DNA of 64,000 bases from Novosphingobium sp. GTDB taxonomy: Bacteria; Pseudomonadota; Alphaproteobacteria; Sphingomonadales; Sphingomonadaceae. Shown in pieces: positions 11,496 through 21,693 of the stretch (the first letter of the stretch is position 1; every line of letters starts with the position of its first letter). Below the pieces are notes generated by a model that was given only the letters and a program-made list of their open reading frames with translations, did not search any database and had not been told where the DNA came from. The stretch is taken from positions 124,001 to 188,000 of the forward strand of contig NZ_JAUYRV010000046.1 of assembly GCF_030696665.1 (NCBI RefSeq), written 5' to 3'. Position numbers and translations under genes: made by a program.

Positions 11496-12997
11496 ACCGC
11501 CGCGCAATTGGCCGCGATGAACTGCTCATGCGTCGGCTGCTGCGTGGCTGCATGGTGCATGGCGGCGCGCAACTTGCCCAGCCACTCGCGCCCGTCGACC
11601 CCGCGATAGTCTGCCAGCGGATCGGTGCGTTCAGGGATGTTGCCCTGCCCGATATGCACCGCCAGCCACGATGGCGGCCCGAACAGGTCCGCATCGCGCT
11701 GCACCAGCCTGCCATAGCGGCGAAAATGCTCGATCTTGGTGTTGAGCGTGTCGGGAATGTCCATGTTCGCGCAATAGCGCCACAGTTCGGAATCATTCCG
11801 ATCAGTCAGCTTGTAGTGCAGGATCAGGAAATCCCTGATGCGTTCGTACTCGCTCCCCGCGATGCGATTGTATTCCTCGATCACCAGCGGATCGAAAGTG
11901 CGATCGGGGAACAGTGCGAGAAGTTTGGAAATACCAGCCTGAATCAGATGGATGGAGGTCGATTCAAGTGGTTCCATGAAGCCGCTGGACAGCCCAACCG
12001 CCACCACGTTCTTTTCCCAGAACGTCTTGCGTCGCCCGGTAACGAAACGCAGCGGACGTGGATCGGCCAGCGCTTTGCCATCGAGCCGAGACAGCAGCTT
12101 CTCCGCCGCTTCCTCCTCCGAAAGGAACTGGCTGCAGAACACGTAGCCATTGCCGGTTCGGTGCTGCAGCGGAATGCGCCACTGCCAGCCCGCTTCGCGC
12201 GCGGTGGATCGCGTGTACGGCGTCAGCGGACCGGCATTTTCACACGGCACCGCCATTGCCCGGTCGCAGGGCAGCCAGTGCGTCCAGTCCTCGTATCCAG
12301 CCTTCAGCGCGCCTTCGATCAGCAGCCCGCGAAAACCCGAGCAATCGACGAAAAGCTCAGCCTCTACTGCGCGCCCATCCTCCAGCGTCACCGCTGTAAC
12401 GAAGCCGGTTTCGGCATTTTGCTGCACGTTGGCAACCTTGCCCTCAACCCGCGTCACGCCTTTCGCTTCGGAATATTCGCGCAGGAACTTCGCATAGAGC
12501 CCGGCATCGAAATGATAGGCATATTCAAACGTCGAAAGCACATTGCGCTGATCGGCCATCGGCGGTGCGAAGCGGTTTTCGTTCGCCAGTGCCCACGCCA
12601 TTGAATGCTCATCCAGCGGCGCAGTTTCACCCGCTTCACGCGCGCGCAGCCAGTAGTGGTGAAGGTTGACGATATCGAAAGCGCGGCCATGCGGGCCGAA
12701 CGGATGAAAGTAGCGGTTGCCCAGCGTGCCCCAGTCGACGAATTCGATGCCAAGCTTGAACGACCCTTGCGTCTTGCGCACAAACTCGCGCTCATCGATC
12801 TGCAGGGTTTCGTTGAACGTGCGGATCGGCGGTATGGTCGCCTCGCCCACGCCCACAGTTCCGATTTCGTCAGATTCGATCAGCGTTATGCTGCAATTAT
12901 GCTTCAGCGCCTGTGCCAAGGCCGCAGCCGTCATCCAGCCCGCCGTGCCGCCACCGACAACGGCTATGGAACGGATCATCAGGTCAGGACTGCTCAT
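11492..12997 (-). CDS. Flavin-dependent tryptophan halogenase-like protein
   Basis: A 501-residue flavoprotein. It starts at 12997 behind GGAGAGG with the FAD-binding motif [10 protein letters not shown]. The halogenase markers are intact: the catalytic Lys equivalent at about K81 (GSFKLGIEF), WQWRIP at about 271-276 that keeps monooxygenase activity low, and the active-site Glu at about E345 (PLESTSI). Family members chlorinate or brominate indoles using FADH2, halide and oxygen; relatives in Xanthomonas TonB-receptor loci act on free indoles in vitro. Natural substrates are unknown. It lies 146 bases downstream of an intact TonB receptor and is coupled to the 2OG oxygenase. No flavin reductase gene is visible nearby. 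Confidence 0.92.
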   Translation of the reverse strand: MSSPDLMIRSIAVVGGGTAGWMTAAALAQALKHNCSITLIESDEIGTVGVGEATIPPIRTFNETLQIDEREFVRKTQGSFKLGIEFVDWGTLGNRYFHPFGPHGRAFDIVNLHHYWLRAREAGETAPLDEHSMAWALANENRFAPPMADQRNVLSTFEYAYHFDAGLYAKFLREYSEAKGVTRVEGKVANVQQNAETGFVTAVTLEDGRAVEAELFVDCSGFRGLLIEGALKAGYEDWTHWLPCDRAMAVPCENAGPLTPYTRSTAREAGWQWRIPLQHRTGNGYVFCSQFLSEEEAAEKLLSRLDGKALADPRPLRFVTGRRKTFWEKNVVAVGLSSGFMEPLESTSIHLIQAGISKLLALFPDRTFDPLVIEEYNRIAGSEYERIRDFLILHYKLTDRNDSELWRYCANMDIPDTLNTKIEHFRRYGRLVQRDADLFGPPSWLAVHIGQGNIPERTDPLADYRGVDGREWLGKLRAAMHHAATQQPTHEQFIAANCAAV

Positions 12998-13053
12998 GCG
13001 TTGTGCCTCTCCTTGGCGTCAGTTCTTCCTATCGCGCTTGTGGCGATATTGAA

Positions 13054-13091
13054 ATGAAGGGGCAAAGCGCATTTGCGCCCCGCCCCTTCAT
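13054..13091 (-). other. Intercistronic hairpin between receptor and halogenase genes
   Basis: ATGAAGGGGC and GCCCCTTCAT form a perfect 10-bp stem; inside it GCGCATTTGCGC can extend the fold. No clear T tract follows on the minus strand, so it may act as an mRNA 3'-end stabiliser or partial attenuator that lets the receptor be made in excess of the downstream enzymes. Confidence 0.6.
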
Positions 13092-13143
13092 CTTGCGACC
13101 CGAAGTGACGGGAGTAGGCCAATGAAAGCCCCCCCCGCCATCC

Positions 13144-15654
13144 TCAGAAGTTGTAGCGAACCGAAGCCGAAACAGTGCGGCCCAGCGCTGGCGCGCCGCC
13201 GATCACCGTTGGGGTAACCGAAGCATCGGCGATGCCGCCGTTGCCGCGCAGGTCGAACGTATCGAACACGTTGTAGACCTGCAGACCCAGTTCAAGGTTC
13301 TGAACCGGATAGACCCGCAGCGAAGGGTTAAAGATCGCCTTGCCCGGATATTCGAACAGAGCGTCATCAATCGCGCTGGTCTGGCCGGTCATCGCAAGGC
13401 CAAGCGTTGCAATCTCACCGATGTCGTAGTTTGCCGATGCGGTGTAGATCAGGTCGGGCAGATTAGGTGAACGGGTGAACGAGGTTGCCCCTGCCGATTG
13501 ACGCTTTGCCTTTGAATAGGTGGCATTGCCGGTGAAGCTGAAGCCGCCGTTGCGGTATGTGGCAAAGAACTCCGCGCCGGTCGATTTGAACTTGGCGTCG
13601 ATCACGCAGCCACCCGCTCCACCGGGGCAGCGCGTTGCCGAAAGTTCGAACGTCGACTGCTTGAAGTTGCCTTTGAGCAGCGTCATTTCCATCGTGAACC
13701 GACCGCCGAGCAGGTCGCCACGCCCCTTCACGCCAAGCTCATGCTGCGTGACGAAGTCCACCGAAGGCGTGACGCCATCAGCCGTGCAACCGTTGCGGCC
13801 GATATCGCCCGAGGTGCAAAGCGCGCCATCGTTGCGGATCTTGCCACCCAGCGTCTGACGGTCACTGTTGAAGCGGCCACCGCGCGAAGTGCGGGCGAAG
13901 ATCGTGATGTTCGGCGTTGCCTTGAACAGCGCGCCAACCGTCCATGAGGTGTAGCTGCGGGTGTAGTTCAGGTTTTCACGCACGCCATTGGCCGTGATTG
14001 CCGGAATGGTCACGCCGCTGCTGTTGATCGGAAACTCAGACCCACCACCGATGGCATAGCCGCTGGCCTTTACCCGTTCGAAGCGAACCGAGCCGTCAAG
14101 ACCGAACTGGTCATGGTCGAAGTCGAGCGCAACATACGGAGCGGTGTTGGCATAGGACAGATCATAGTCGCGTGCGCAGCAATCACCCCAGTTATTGTTG
14201 TAGCCCGCTGTGCCGGCCTGCGTCAGCTTGTTGCCGGCGCTGTCGAACAGGTCGAGCTGCGAAGGATTGTCGCCGTTCAGTTCGCGCAGCGACTTGTTGA
14301 CGTGCCAGTCCATCGCGATCTTCTGGTTCATGTAGAACAGGCCGGCGCGGGTGGTCAGCTTGCCCGTGGCAACATCAAACTTGCCCGCCAACGTCAGGTC
14401 ATTGGCAAAGCTGCCGATGTCACGGATATTGGTACGCACGTTGACGTTGTTGTCGAGGTAAGCGTCGGTAAACAGCTGCCCTGCTTTCGGACCGCTGGCA
14501 TAGCGGATCGCGGCAACAGTGCGACCGTTGACGGTGGAACCCAGCACCGTTGAAGTGCGCGCTGTGTTCAGGAACGGCGACGCGAAAGCACCGCTCATGT
14601 CGGTGTAACGCATGTTGTTGTCGACCGAGAGACCACCGTCGAATTCGTAGTGGAACTGTCCGCCGAACGACTGCGCCTGCGTGGTGATGCCGTCCATCTT
14701 GGTGCGTTCAAGATTGCCGTCGCGATTGTAGATCAGGAAGTCCTGATTGTAGATCGAGTAGTTAGAACTGTCGCGACCATCGAAGCCGGGATAGGCACGG
14801 ATGTCAGTAACCTGCTTGCCGTTGATCGTCGCAAGCGCAGGCGCGCCGGTGTAGTTCGGCTCCTGCGTGTCAGCCACCTTTACCAGCATGCGGAAGTAGC
14901 CACGGCCTTCGCCAAATTCCTTGGTCAGGCTGCCTTTGATCTGGAACGAATCCGACACGGTGTAGTCCGCCTTGAGCGGGCCACGGCCGTTCTTCACAAA
15001 TCCGCCAACGTGGAAATAGAGCGTGTCGTTGATCGGACCGCCATAGCGGAAATCGGCGCGGGTTTCGTCATAGCCGATGCCACGGTTGACCGAAACGAAG
15101 CCGCCTTCCTGCTTGCCGGTGTGGCTGATGTAGTTGATGACGGCGCCCGGAGCCTGCGACGCGAACGTACCAGCAGAACCACCGCGAACGCCTTCAACAT
15201 TGGCAACCGATGCATCGAAGCGGGTCCAGTAATCGTTGTTGCCGAACTGGATGTCACCGAACAGCACCGTCGGCAGTCCGTCTTCCTGGATCTGCACGAA
15301 GGGCGAACCGCCGGTGGCGACCGGAAGGCCGCGCACGGCGATGTTCGAGTTGCCGCCCGGGCCTGACGTACCGGCAACCTGAATGCCGGGGATCGCACGG
15401 AACACTTCGGCTTCCGATGTGGGGCGAATGGCAAGGATCGTGTCTGCGGATATTGAGCTGACCGAAACAGCCGAGTTGAGTTGCGTTTTGTCGCGGCCCG
15501 ATGCGGTGACCACGATCGCGTCAAGTCCGACCGCTTCGGGAACGGCTTCTGCGGCATCTGCCTGCGCGGCGTCCTGCGCGAACGACGGCACTGCGATCAT
15601 TGCGCTGGCCAGCGCTGCGGCCGAGGCACAGGCGTAGAATGGAGACAGCTTCAT
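13144..15654 (-). CDS. TonB-dependent receptor (system 2)
   Basis: An 836-residue outer-membrane receptor. The ATG at 15654 follows GGGAGG and gives a signal peptide ending SFAQ. The plug shows VVTASGRDKTQLNSAVSVSSISADTI, GIQVAGTSGPGGNSNIAVRGLP and GVRGGSAGTFASQAPGAVINYIS; the barrel ends RTVSASVRYNF with the terminal Phe expected for outer-membrane insertion. It is divergent from the second LacI gene, with two operator-like palindromes between them, and heads the operon with the halogenase, oxygenase and GH32 genes. Raffinose, sucrose or fructo-oligosaccharide uptake is inferred from the associated enzymes. Confidence 0.93.
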   Translation of the reverse strand: MKLSPFYACASAAALASAMIAVPSFAQDAAQADAAEAVPEAVGLDAIVVTASGRDKTQLNSAVSVSSISADTILAIRPTSEAEVFRAIPGIQVAGTSGPGGNSNIAVRGLPVATGGSPFVQIQEDGLPTVLFGDIQFGNNDYWTRFDASVANVEGVRGGSAGTFASQAPGAVINYISHTGKQEGGFVSVNRGIGYDETRADFRYGGPINDTLYFHVGGFVKNGRGPLKADYTVSDSFQIKGSLTKEFGEGRGYFRMLVKVADTQEPNYTGAPALATINGKQVTDIRAYPGFDGRDSSNYSIYNQDFLIYNRDGNLERTKMDGITTQAQSFGGQFHYEFDGGLSVDNNMRYTDMSGAFASPFLNTARTSTVLGSTVNGRTVAAIRYASGPKAGQLFTDAYLDNNVNVRTNIRDIGSFANDLTLAGKFDVATGKLTTRAGLFYMNQKIAMDWHVNKSLRELNGDNPSQLDLFDSAGNKLTQAGTAGYNNNWGDCCARDYDLSYANTAPYVALDFDHDQFGLDGSVRFERVKASGYAIGGGSEFPINSSGVTIPAITANGVRENLNYTRSYTSWTVGALFKATPNITIFARTSRGGRFNSDRQTLGGKIRNDGALCTSGDIGRNGCTADGVTPSVDFVTQHELGVKGRGDLLGGRFTMEMTLLKGNFKQSTFELSATRCPGGAGGCVIDAKFKSTGAEFFATYRNGGFSFTGNATYSKAKRQSAGATSFTRSPNLPDLIYTASANYDIGEIATLGLAMTGQTSAIDDALFEYPGKAIFNPSLRVYPVQNLELGLQVYNVFDTFDLRGNGGIADASVTPTVIGGAPALGRTVSASVRYNF

Positions 15655-15721
15655 AAATCCTCCCACCAAGTTGTTCCTGCGTGTTCCGCAAGAATCAATC
15701 AATGTCCGGATAAACACCACA

Positions 15722-15755
15722 ACAATCGTTTGCAACAGAAAAGGCAATCGATTGC
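15722..15755. promoter_or_regulatory. Tandem operator-like palindromes of the second LacI regulator
   Basis: GCAATCGATTGC at 15744-15755 is a perfect 12-bp palindrome. ACAATCGTTTGC at 15722-15733 matches it at 10 of 12 positions; the centres are 22 bases apart, close to two helical turns. They lie in the 267-base gap between the receptor and lacI genes. ACAATCGATTGC recurs before the other system 2 operon at 21694. Confidence 0.75.
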
Positions 15756-15921
15756 AGTCGCTCTGTTCAGCGTGTCCAAACTGCAACAGCGATGGCGCCG
15801 CGCCACAAGCTCCTGCGGCCAATCAGGTTGACAGGTCGGCACCTTGCAACGCATCAACCAAGGTGGGACGTGGGGTACGGAAAACACGCACGGAAATCGC
15901 TGCGCAGGATTATCAGCTTAG

Positions 15922-16941
15922 ATGAACGACGGCACCAAACCAGCCAAGATCAAGAATATCGCAGAGCTTGCCCGCATCGCTGGCGTGTCAGCGGGGACCG
16001 TTTCACGCGCACTTGCGGATAAGTCTCTGGTAAACAAGGAAACCCGTGAGCGCATACAAGCGCTCGCCCGGGAACACGGCTTCCGCCCCAATCAGATGGC
16101 CCGCAGATTGCGCACCCAGCAGACCGGGGTGATTGGTGTGGTAATCCCTTTGGGGCATGAGCGGCGGCAACACATTTCCGATCCGTTCTTCATGACATTG
16201 TTCGGCTATCTCGCCGATGAAATAACTGAATCCGGCCATGATCTTATGCTGTCGCGTGTGATCCCCGGTGATGACGAATGGCTTGACCGGATCGTTGATT
16301 CCGGAATGCTCGATGGTGCGCTGGTGATCGGTCAATCGAACCAGACCGACGTGATCGAGCGTGTTGCGCAATACTACAAACCGCTGGTGATCTGGGGCAG
16401 TCACCGCGAAGGACAAGTGCAATGCACGGTCGGCGTTGACAATGCCGCTGGCGGCAGGCTCGCAGCCGAGCGTCTGCTTGCGCGCGGGGCCAAGCGGCTC
16501 GCTTTCTTTGGCGACACCAAAGGCCCCGAAATTGCCGACCGACTGGAAGGGGCCGAACAGGCTCTCGCAGGCGTCCCCGGTGCAACGTTGCGCACTTTTC
16601 CCACACACCTTGCCAGCGATGAAATGGCCAGCCAGATCGCCGGCCATCTTGCTGAACTGGGGGAGGAAGTGGACGGAATTGTCTGCGCATCAGACATCAT
16701 CGCGATGACCACGATCCGGCTGCTGCACGAGCGAGGCATTGCCGTACCTGATCGCGTTGCCGTTACCGGGTTTGACGATCTGCCACTTTCGCAACGCATG
16801 GTCCCGCAGTTGACGACGGTTCGGCAGGACATTGCCGCTGGCGCGCGGGCGATGGTGGATGCACTGCGCCGTCGCCTTGCCGGCGAGGATGCACCCTCCA
16901 CCGTGATGCAGCCTGAACTGATCCTGCGCGAAAGCGCCTGA
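15922..16941 (+). CDS. LacI-family transcriptional regulator (system 2)
   Basis: A 339-residue regulator. The helix-turn-helix is KNIAELARIAGVSAGTVSRALADKSLVN, then a hinge and a sugar-sensing domain with GVIGVVIPLGHE, DGALVIGQSN and VTGFDDLPLSQRMVPQLTTV. It reads away from the TonB receptor and ends three bases before the convergent GH68 gene, so it sits inside its own regulon. The palindromes at 15722-15755 and 21694 are the likely targets. It is only distantly like the system 1 LacI, in line with their different operator types. Confidence 0.92.
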   Translation: MNDGTKPAKIKNIAELARIAGVSAGTVSRALADKSLVNKETRERIQALAREHGFRPNQMARRLRTQQTGVIGVVIPLGHERRQHISDPFFMTLFGYLADEITESGHDLMLSRVIPGDDEWLDRIVDSGMLDGALVIGQSNQTDVIERVAQYYKPLVIWGSHREGQVQCTVGVDNAAGGRLAAERLLARGAKRLAFFGDTKGPEIADRLEGAEQALAGVPGATLRTFPTHLASDEMASQIAGHLAELGEEVDGIVCASDIIAMTTIRLLHERGIAVPDRVAVTGFDDLPLSQRMVPQLTTVRQDIAAGARAMVDALRRRLAGEDAPSTVMQPELILRESA

Positions 16942-16944
16942 CCT

Positions 16945-18078
16945 TCAGCGCACCGTTACGCGGTCTCCGTCGAATGCCAAGTTGAAGCGCGGCGCGGGCG
17001 TTCCGCCAAAATTGCTGCGCAGCAATTCGGGATGATTGGCGGTCGTGCGACCCTCCATTCCCCAATAATCGACAAAGCTCCACACCTCACCCTCGCCGGT
17101 AACCCACCAGCTGTACGATTGCTTCGGCTCGGCATCGGGGTTGGCTGCCACCAGACCGCCGGAATTGACAGCACGCCACGGCCCGGCGAGGCTGTCTGCC
17201 ACCGCGCCATACAGTCCATTCGGCCCGGCCACGGCATCGGGCGCGAAGGTGTGCGTCTGGGTGGACCAGAACAAATAATAGCGCCCCTTACGCACGATCA
17301 CGTGTGGGCGCTCCAGTTCGTTGTTGATGCCCACCGCCTCGATCAGCGGATCACCCAGCACCCATTCGCCCTGCTCAAACGTGGCAATGCCGATATTGCC
17401 GTTGAAGGCATGGTCAGACCATGCCGCGCTGCCAGTGAATAGCAGATGCGCCTTGCCAGTAGCCGGATCGCGCAGCCAGGCTGGATCGCGGAAACCCTTG
17501 ATGAGTCCGGGCGCGCCTTTGTCCTGCTTGTCCAGAACGTAGCGCACATTGTCTGCGGCAAAGATTTCGACAGGCGCGTGCCAATCGCCGGGACCGTCGG
17601 ATCCAAGTCTGCCCCAGCTCAGGAACATGCGTTGCTCGCACGTCTCCTTTGCCTCACCCCAGCGGCCAGCGGCAGTGAAGAAATGCTGCACCGTTTCGCC
17701 ATCATCCATCAGCACGCAGCAGCCTGCCCATTCCCGGCTGCCGGGCGTGAATCCATCGGCAAAGGCATTGCCATGATCACGCCAGCCATCATCTCCCCGC
17801 GAGAGAAGGCGGATGCGCGCGCGGCCATGACGCTGCACCGGATCGGCAAAGACGGGGGCCGAGAGGAAAAACCACCAGTTGCGCCCCATGTGCGAAACAG
17901 TGCGGCCATCCTCATGCGCCAGTGGCCAGCAATCCCACAGATCAAGGTCGTCAAACAGCCGCACGACATCGGTCTTGCCGATCAATGGGATGCGCGGAAG
18001 ATTGCCGTAGGCAAGAGGCTCCCAACGGCTCGCACCGAACGGAGCAATCGATTGAACTTCAGTTGAAACCTTGGACAT
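16945..18078 (-). CDS. GH68 levansucrase/sucrase-family enzyme
   Basis: A 377-residue GH68 protein. The start at 18078 follows GGAAAG, 22 bases after the GH36 stop. The catalytic triad is recognisable: nucleophile D49 in LWDCWPL, transition-state stabiliser D198 in GFRDPAW and acid/base E256 in NELERPHV. GPNGLYGAVADSL and PKQSYSWWVTGEGEVWSFVDY also match the family. GH68 enzymes split sucrose or raffinose and transfer fructose to water or to growing levan. It is shorter than most family members and shows no signal peptide. Zymomonas GH68 enzymes are also without a classical signal, so location is uncertain. The operon context with a transporter and alpha-galactosidase favours a cytoplasmic sucrase. 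Confidence 0.88.
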   Translation of the reverse strand: MSKVSTEVQSIAPFGASRWEPLAYGNLPRIPLIGKTDVVRLFDDLDLWDCWPLAHEDGRTVSHMGRNWWFFLSAPVFADPVQRHGRARIRLLSRGDDGWRDHGNAFADGFTPGSREWAGCCVLMDDGETVQHFFTAAGRWGEAKETCEQRMFLSWGRLGSDGPGDWHAPVEIFAADNVRYVLDKQDKGAPGLIKGFRDPAWLRDPATGKAHLLFTGSAAWSDHAFNGNIGIATFEQGEWVLGDPLIEAVGINNELERPHVIVRKGRYYLFWSTQTHTFAPDAVAGPNGLYGAVADSLAGPWRAVNSGGLVAANPDAEPKQSYSWWVTGEGEVWSFVDYWGMEGRTTANHPELLRSNFGGTPAPRFNLAFDGDRVTVR

Positions 18079-18100
18079 TGGGAACTTTCCGACGCGGCAT

Positions 18101-20203
18101 TCAGGCGCGTTTGCGCAGGTGGAACAGGGTAACGGTTTCGGCCTTGCCCGGCGGCAGCGGCAGGCCATTGGCGCAGAGCCAGTCGGCGGCGAAGACCTGC
18201 GGCGCAGCCTTCATCGCATCGAACAGAGGCGCAGAGTGCGCGGCATGGCCACCCTGCCCCCCGGCAATGCGCAGCAACTGCACATCCCACGCACCGTCAC
18301 GCCCGGCAAAGGGCAGCAGCAGCGGCTGGGGGCGGCGGTCCTGCGGCGGGGCGTTGCGGATGATGAAGAGCAGCATTTCATCTACCCGTCCCTGCGCCTG
18401 CCAGACCAGCCCGTCAGCGCCCTCGCCCAGCCACACGCGCCCCTGATGCAGCAACCCGCGCCATTGCTTATGAAAGGCAATCCAGTCGGCCAGCTCAGCC
18501 CGTTCCGCATCGCTCAGCGTGCGCGGGTCCATCTCCACACCAAGGTGACCTGTCATCGCCATCGCGGCACGGAAGCCAAGGCTGTGGCGCCGCCCCGTTG
18601 CATGGGCGGGGCTGGCTCCGATGTGCGATCCCATCACTTCGGGCGGAAGGAACGACAGGAACCCGTGCTGGATGCCGATGCGACTGACCGCGTCGATATT
18701 GTCGCTGGTCCAATAGCGGTGGCAGAAGTCGGCCATACCCACATCGTTGCGCCCGCCGCCCCCGGCACAGGCCTCAATTTCCACGGCGGGATGCGCAGCC
18801 TTGATCCGCGCAAGCAGATCATACGTCCCACGCACCTGTGCCGCACCGCCGGCCGGGGCAAGATCGCGGTTGTGGTCCCATTTTAGGTAGGTGATCGGCA
18901 GATCGCACAGCAGTGCATCAAGGCAGCCGAACAGATAATCGCGCACATCGGCCCGCCGCATGTCCAGCACAAGCTGGTTGCGCGCCGTCGGCCGCACGCG
19001 TCCATCGCTTGCCAAAGCCCAATCCGGGTGCGCGCGGTAGAGGTCGCTGTCGGGATTGATCATTTCCGGCTCTACCCACAGGCCGAACTCCATGCCGAGC
19101 GCGTTCACCCGCTCCGCCAGTGGTCCCAACCCGCGCGGGTACTTCGCAGGATCGGTGGTCCAGTCGCCTAAGCCCGCCGTGTCGTCGTTGCGCCCCCTGA
19201 ACCAGCCATCATCAAGAATGAACCGCTCAACCCCCACTGACGCAGCCGCTTCGGCCAGTGCCACAATGCGCTCCTCGTCATGATCGAAGTAGCAGGCTTC
19301 CCACGAATTGAGATGCACCGGGCGCGGGCGCATCGCTCCACCCGACCAGCGCAGGCGGGCGCGCACGGCATCGTGAAACGCCGCTGCCGCGCCATTGCGG
19401 CCCTCCGTTGATATGGCAAGAACGGCATCAGGTGCCTGCCAGCTTTCACCCGGCGCAAGCCGCAATTCGCCCGGCTGCAACACAGCACCTGCCGAAAGCA
19501 GCCAGAACCCCTCGTCGTCCCGTTCAACCACGATGCGACTGTCGCCAGACCACGCCAGTTGCAGCGCGCGCACTGAGCCCGCATCAAAAGTCGCGCCCTC
19601 ATCCAGCACATAAAGCCCGCCCGGCCCACCATGCCCCGACATGCCGCGCCGCCCTTCGCGCAACCACACCTGTTCCGGCATAGCTTCGCGGCATTCCACC
19701 AGTTCGGCGTTGTGCCGCCCACGCCATGAAACGATCTCGCGGGCACTCGCCGGGATCGGCAGAAGAGCGCTCGCCAGCCAATCGACATCGAAGCTGGCCA
19801 TGCCAGTATTGCGCACAACGGAACGGCATACGAATGCTGCGCCCGACACTTCGAACGTCAGTTCCAGCGAAACCCCGGCCAGATCATCACGCAACGTGAA
19901 ACCAACCTCTCCGGCGGTTTCGGTCACTACAGCAGAGCCAAAGGCTACGACCAGCGCAGATCCATCCGCATTGCGGAGCCGAAGCATTTCCGGTCCGAAC
20001 CAGCCCAGTCCGCTTGTCGGAGCAATATCCAGCGGAACATCGGCGTCCATCGAATAGGACGCTGCCGTGCGCTGATCCGCCAGCAGCCAAAGCGCATCTG
20101 TCGCCACGCGCGCGCCACAATGCCGCCACAGCGGCGGCGCACCCACGCGCTGCTCCCACACCAGCGAAGCGTCGGCAGCGTGCAAAGCGATCATCGGCTG
20201 CAT
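18101..20203 (-). CDS. GH36 alpha-galactosidase
   Basis: A 700-residue enzyme with the N-terminal beta-supersandwich, catalytic barrel and C-terminal sheet of GH36. Markers include FILDDGWFRGRNDD, GLWVEPEMINPDSDLYRAHPDW, the nucleophile motif YLKWDHNRDL and the acid/base region CAGGGGRNDVGMADF...YWTSDN. It removes terminal alpha-galactose from raffinose, stachyose or melibiose. No signal peptide is present, so it acts in the cytoplasm. Its ATG shares one base with the MFS stop (TGATG), and GH68 follows at once, giving a raffinose to sucrose to hexose order. Confidence 0.93.
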   Translation of the reverse strand: MQPMIALHAADASLVWEQRVGAPPLWRHCGARVATDALWLLADQRTAASYSMDADVPLDIAPTSGLGWFGPEMLRLRNADGSALVVAFGSAVVTETAGEVGFTLRDDLAGVSLELTFEVSGAAFVCRSVVRNTGMASFDVDWLASALLPIPASAREIVSWRGRHNAELVECREAMPEQVWLREGRRGMSGHGGPGGLYVLDEGATFDAGSVRALQLAWSGDSRIVVERDDEGFWLLSAGAVLQPGELRLAPGESWQAPDAVLAISTEGRNGAAAAFHDAVRARLRWSGGAMRPRPVHLNSWEACYFDHDEERIVALAEAAASVGVERFILDDGWFRGRNDDTAGLGDWTTDPAKYPRGLGPLAERVNALGMEFGLWVEPEMINPDSDLYRAHPDWALASDGRVRPTARNQLVLDMRRADVRDYLFGCLDALLCDLPITYLKWDHNRDLAPAGGAAQVRGTYDLLARIKAAHPAVEIEACAGGGGRNDVGMADFCHRYWTSDNIDAVSRIGIQHGFLSFLPPEVMGSHIGASPAHATGRRHSLGFRAAMAMTGHLGVEMDPRTLSDAERAELADWIAFHKQWRGLLHQGRVWLGEGADGLVWQAQGRVDEMLLFIIRNAPPQDRRPQPLLLPFAGRDGAWDVQLLRIAGGQGGHAAHSAPLFDAMKAAPQVFAADWLCANGLPLPPGKAETVTLFHLRKRA

Positions 20204-21609
20204 CAGGCTGCCACCGCCTGCGCCATCGCGCTCACACGGCCTTCACGCACCCACAGCACCGACAGCCCGGCCAGCATCAGGCAGACGCCGCAGAACATCA
20301 GCATGTTGCGCGGGTCATTGCCCAACACCAGCTTGTAGGCATCGAACCCGATCGACACGAAGCCGAGATCAAGGCGGCTCATCACCACTGCGAAAATCAA
20401 CATCGGAATGACGATCATCATGTTGAAGATCCCCATGTAAACGCCAGTCCGTTGCGGTGGGATGGCATTGCTGAGGATAGCATAGGGGTTGCCCATGATG
20501 CTTCCCCACGCCAAGCCGATGCCCACGGCAGGCAGGAACAGTAGCGCCTTGTCGGTAATGCCCGGCAGCAGAAACATGCCTGCCCCGCCCGCAAACAGGC
20601 ACAGCGCATGGAGAGGCCCCGGCCCGATGCGCCGCACCAGCGGCACCATCGCAAAGGCCGTGACAAACGCGATTGCGTTGTAGAACGCGGCAACCTCGCC
20701 GTTGGTCAGCACCGCCTCGCGGAACGCACCGGTTTGGACGTCGGACGTGCCATAGACCGTGCGGCTCATCGAATAGACTGCGTATGTCCAGTAACCCGAC
20801 ATGCCCACCCACTGGAACAGGCTCATCAGACCAAGCTTCCGCATTGCCACCGGCATATCCACAATCGCATCGCCAATTTCCCTCAGCGTTGCCCACGCAC
20901 CCTTTGGCTGCGCGACGATGTGATCACGCTCCTGCACCGTCAAAGGGAGTTCAGGCACGCGCAGCACCGACCACAGAATCGTGGCCAGCGAAAGCACCGC
21001 ACCAATCATGAAGACCACGCGCACTGTGTAGGGAATGCCGTGATCGTCCACCCAATCGCGGTTCATCCCAAAGCCGACCAGCAGCGACGGCGTGAGAAAC
21101 GCCAGCATCTGGGCAAGGCCCGTGAACGCGCTCTGCGAAAGGAAGCCCGCCTGCCGCTGGTCAGGGTTGAGCCGGTCCGAAACATAGGCGCGGTATGGTT
21201 CCATCGTGATGTTGTTGCCCGCATCCAGTATCCACAACAGCGACATCGCCATCAGGATCGAACTGGAAAGCGGCATGAAGAACAGGCCGAGGCAGCACAG
21301 CACCGCCCCAATCAGAAAATAGGGGGTGCGACGGCCCCAGCGGCTCAGCGTCCGGTCGCTCATCGCGCCGATGATTGGCTGCACCAGCAGACCCGTGATC
21401 GGCCCGGCCAATTGCAGCATAGGCAACTGCGCTTCATCCGCGCCCAGATAACTGTAGATTGGCCCCATGTTGCCCTGCTGCAAGCCGAAGCTGAATTGCA
21501 GGCCAAGGAAGCCAAGATTCATTTCGAGTATGCGCGAAAGCGGAAGGTGCGGTCGCAAATGGCCCCCCGCTGCGGCGCTGACGCTACCGGTGCTGCTGCT
21601 TACGGTCAC
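20203..21609 (-). CDS. MFS oligosaccharide transporter (system 2)
   Basis: A 468-residue, roughly 12-helix carrier starting at a GTG at 21609 behind GGGAGAG. The first part [29 protein letters not shown] and the loop [22 protein letters not shown] show it is a paralogue of the system 1 carrier, in the GPH/sucrose-type MFS group. It is the first gene of the operon with GH36 and GH68, downstream of the LacI-2-type palindrome at 21694. It probably imports raffinose-type or sucrose-type sugars from the periplasm. Confidence 0.9.
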   Translation of the reverse strand: MTVSSSTGSVSAAAGGHLRPHLPLSRILEMNLGFLGLQFSFGLQQGNMGPIYSYLGADEAQLPMLQLAGPITGLLVQPIIGAMSDRTLSRWGRRTPYFLIGAVLCCLGLFFMPLSSSILMAMSLLWILDAGNNITMEPYRAYVSDRLNPDQRQAGFLSQSAFTGLAQMLAFLTPSLLVGFGMNRDWVDDHGIPYTVRVVFMIGAVLSLATILWSVLRVPELPLTVQERDHIVAQPKGAWATLREIGDAIVDMPVAMRKLGLMSLFQWVGMSGYWTYAVYSMSRTVYGTSDVQTGAFREAVLTNGEVAAFYNAIAFVTAFAMVPLVRRIGPGPLHALCLFAGGAGMFLLPGITDKALLFLPAVGIGLAWGSIMGNPYAILSNAIPPQRTGVYMGIFNMMIVIPMLIFAVVMSRLDLGFVSIGFDAYKLVLGNDPRNMLMFCGVCLMLAGLSVLWVREGRVSAMAQAVAA

Positions 21610-21693
21610 CTGCGCACTCTCCCTTCGGGCGGCTTTGCCTTTGCGGCTTGATTGGCCTCACTTCCTTCATGCCACAGCATTTTGACGCTGACA

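Noticed and set aside
20608..21651. Plus-strand open frame (347 codons) opposite the system 2 MFS carrier
   Set aside because: Very rich in His and Arg, an artefact of reading a membrane-protein gene backwards.
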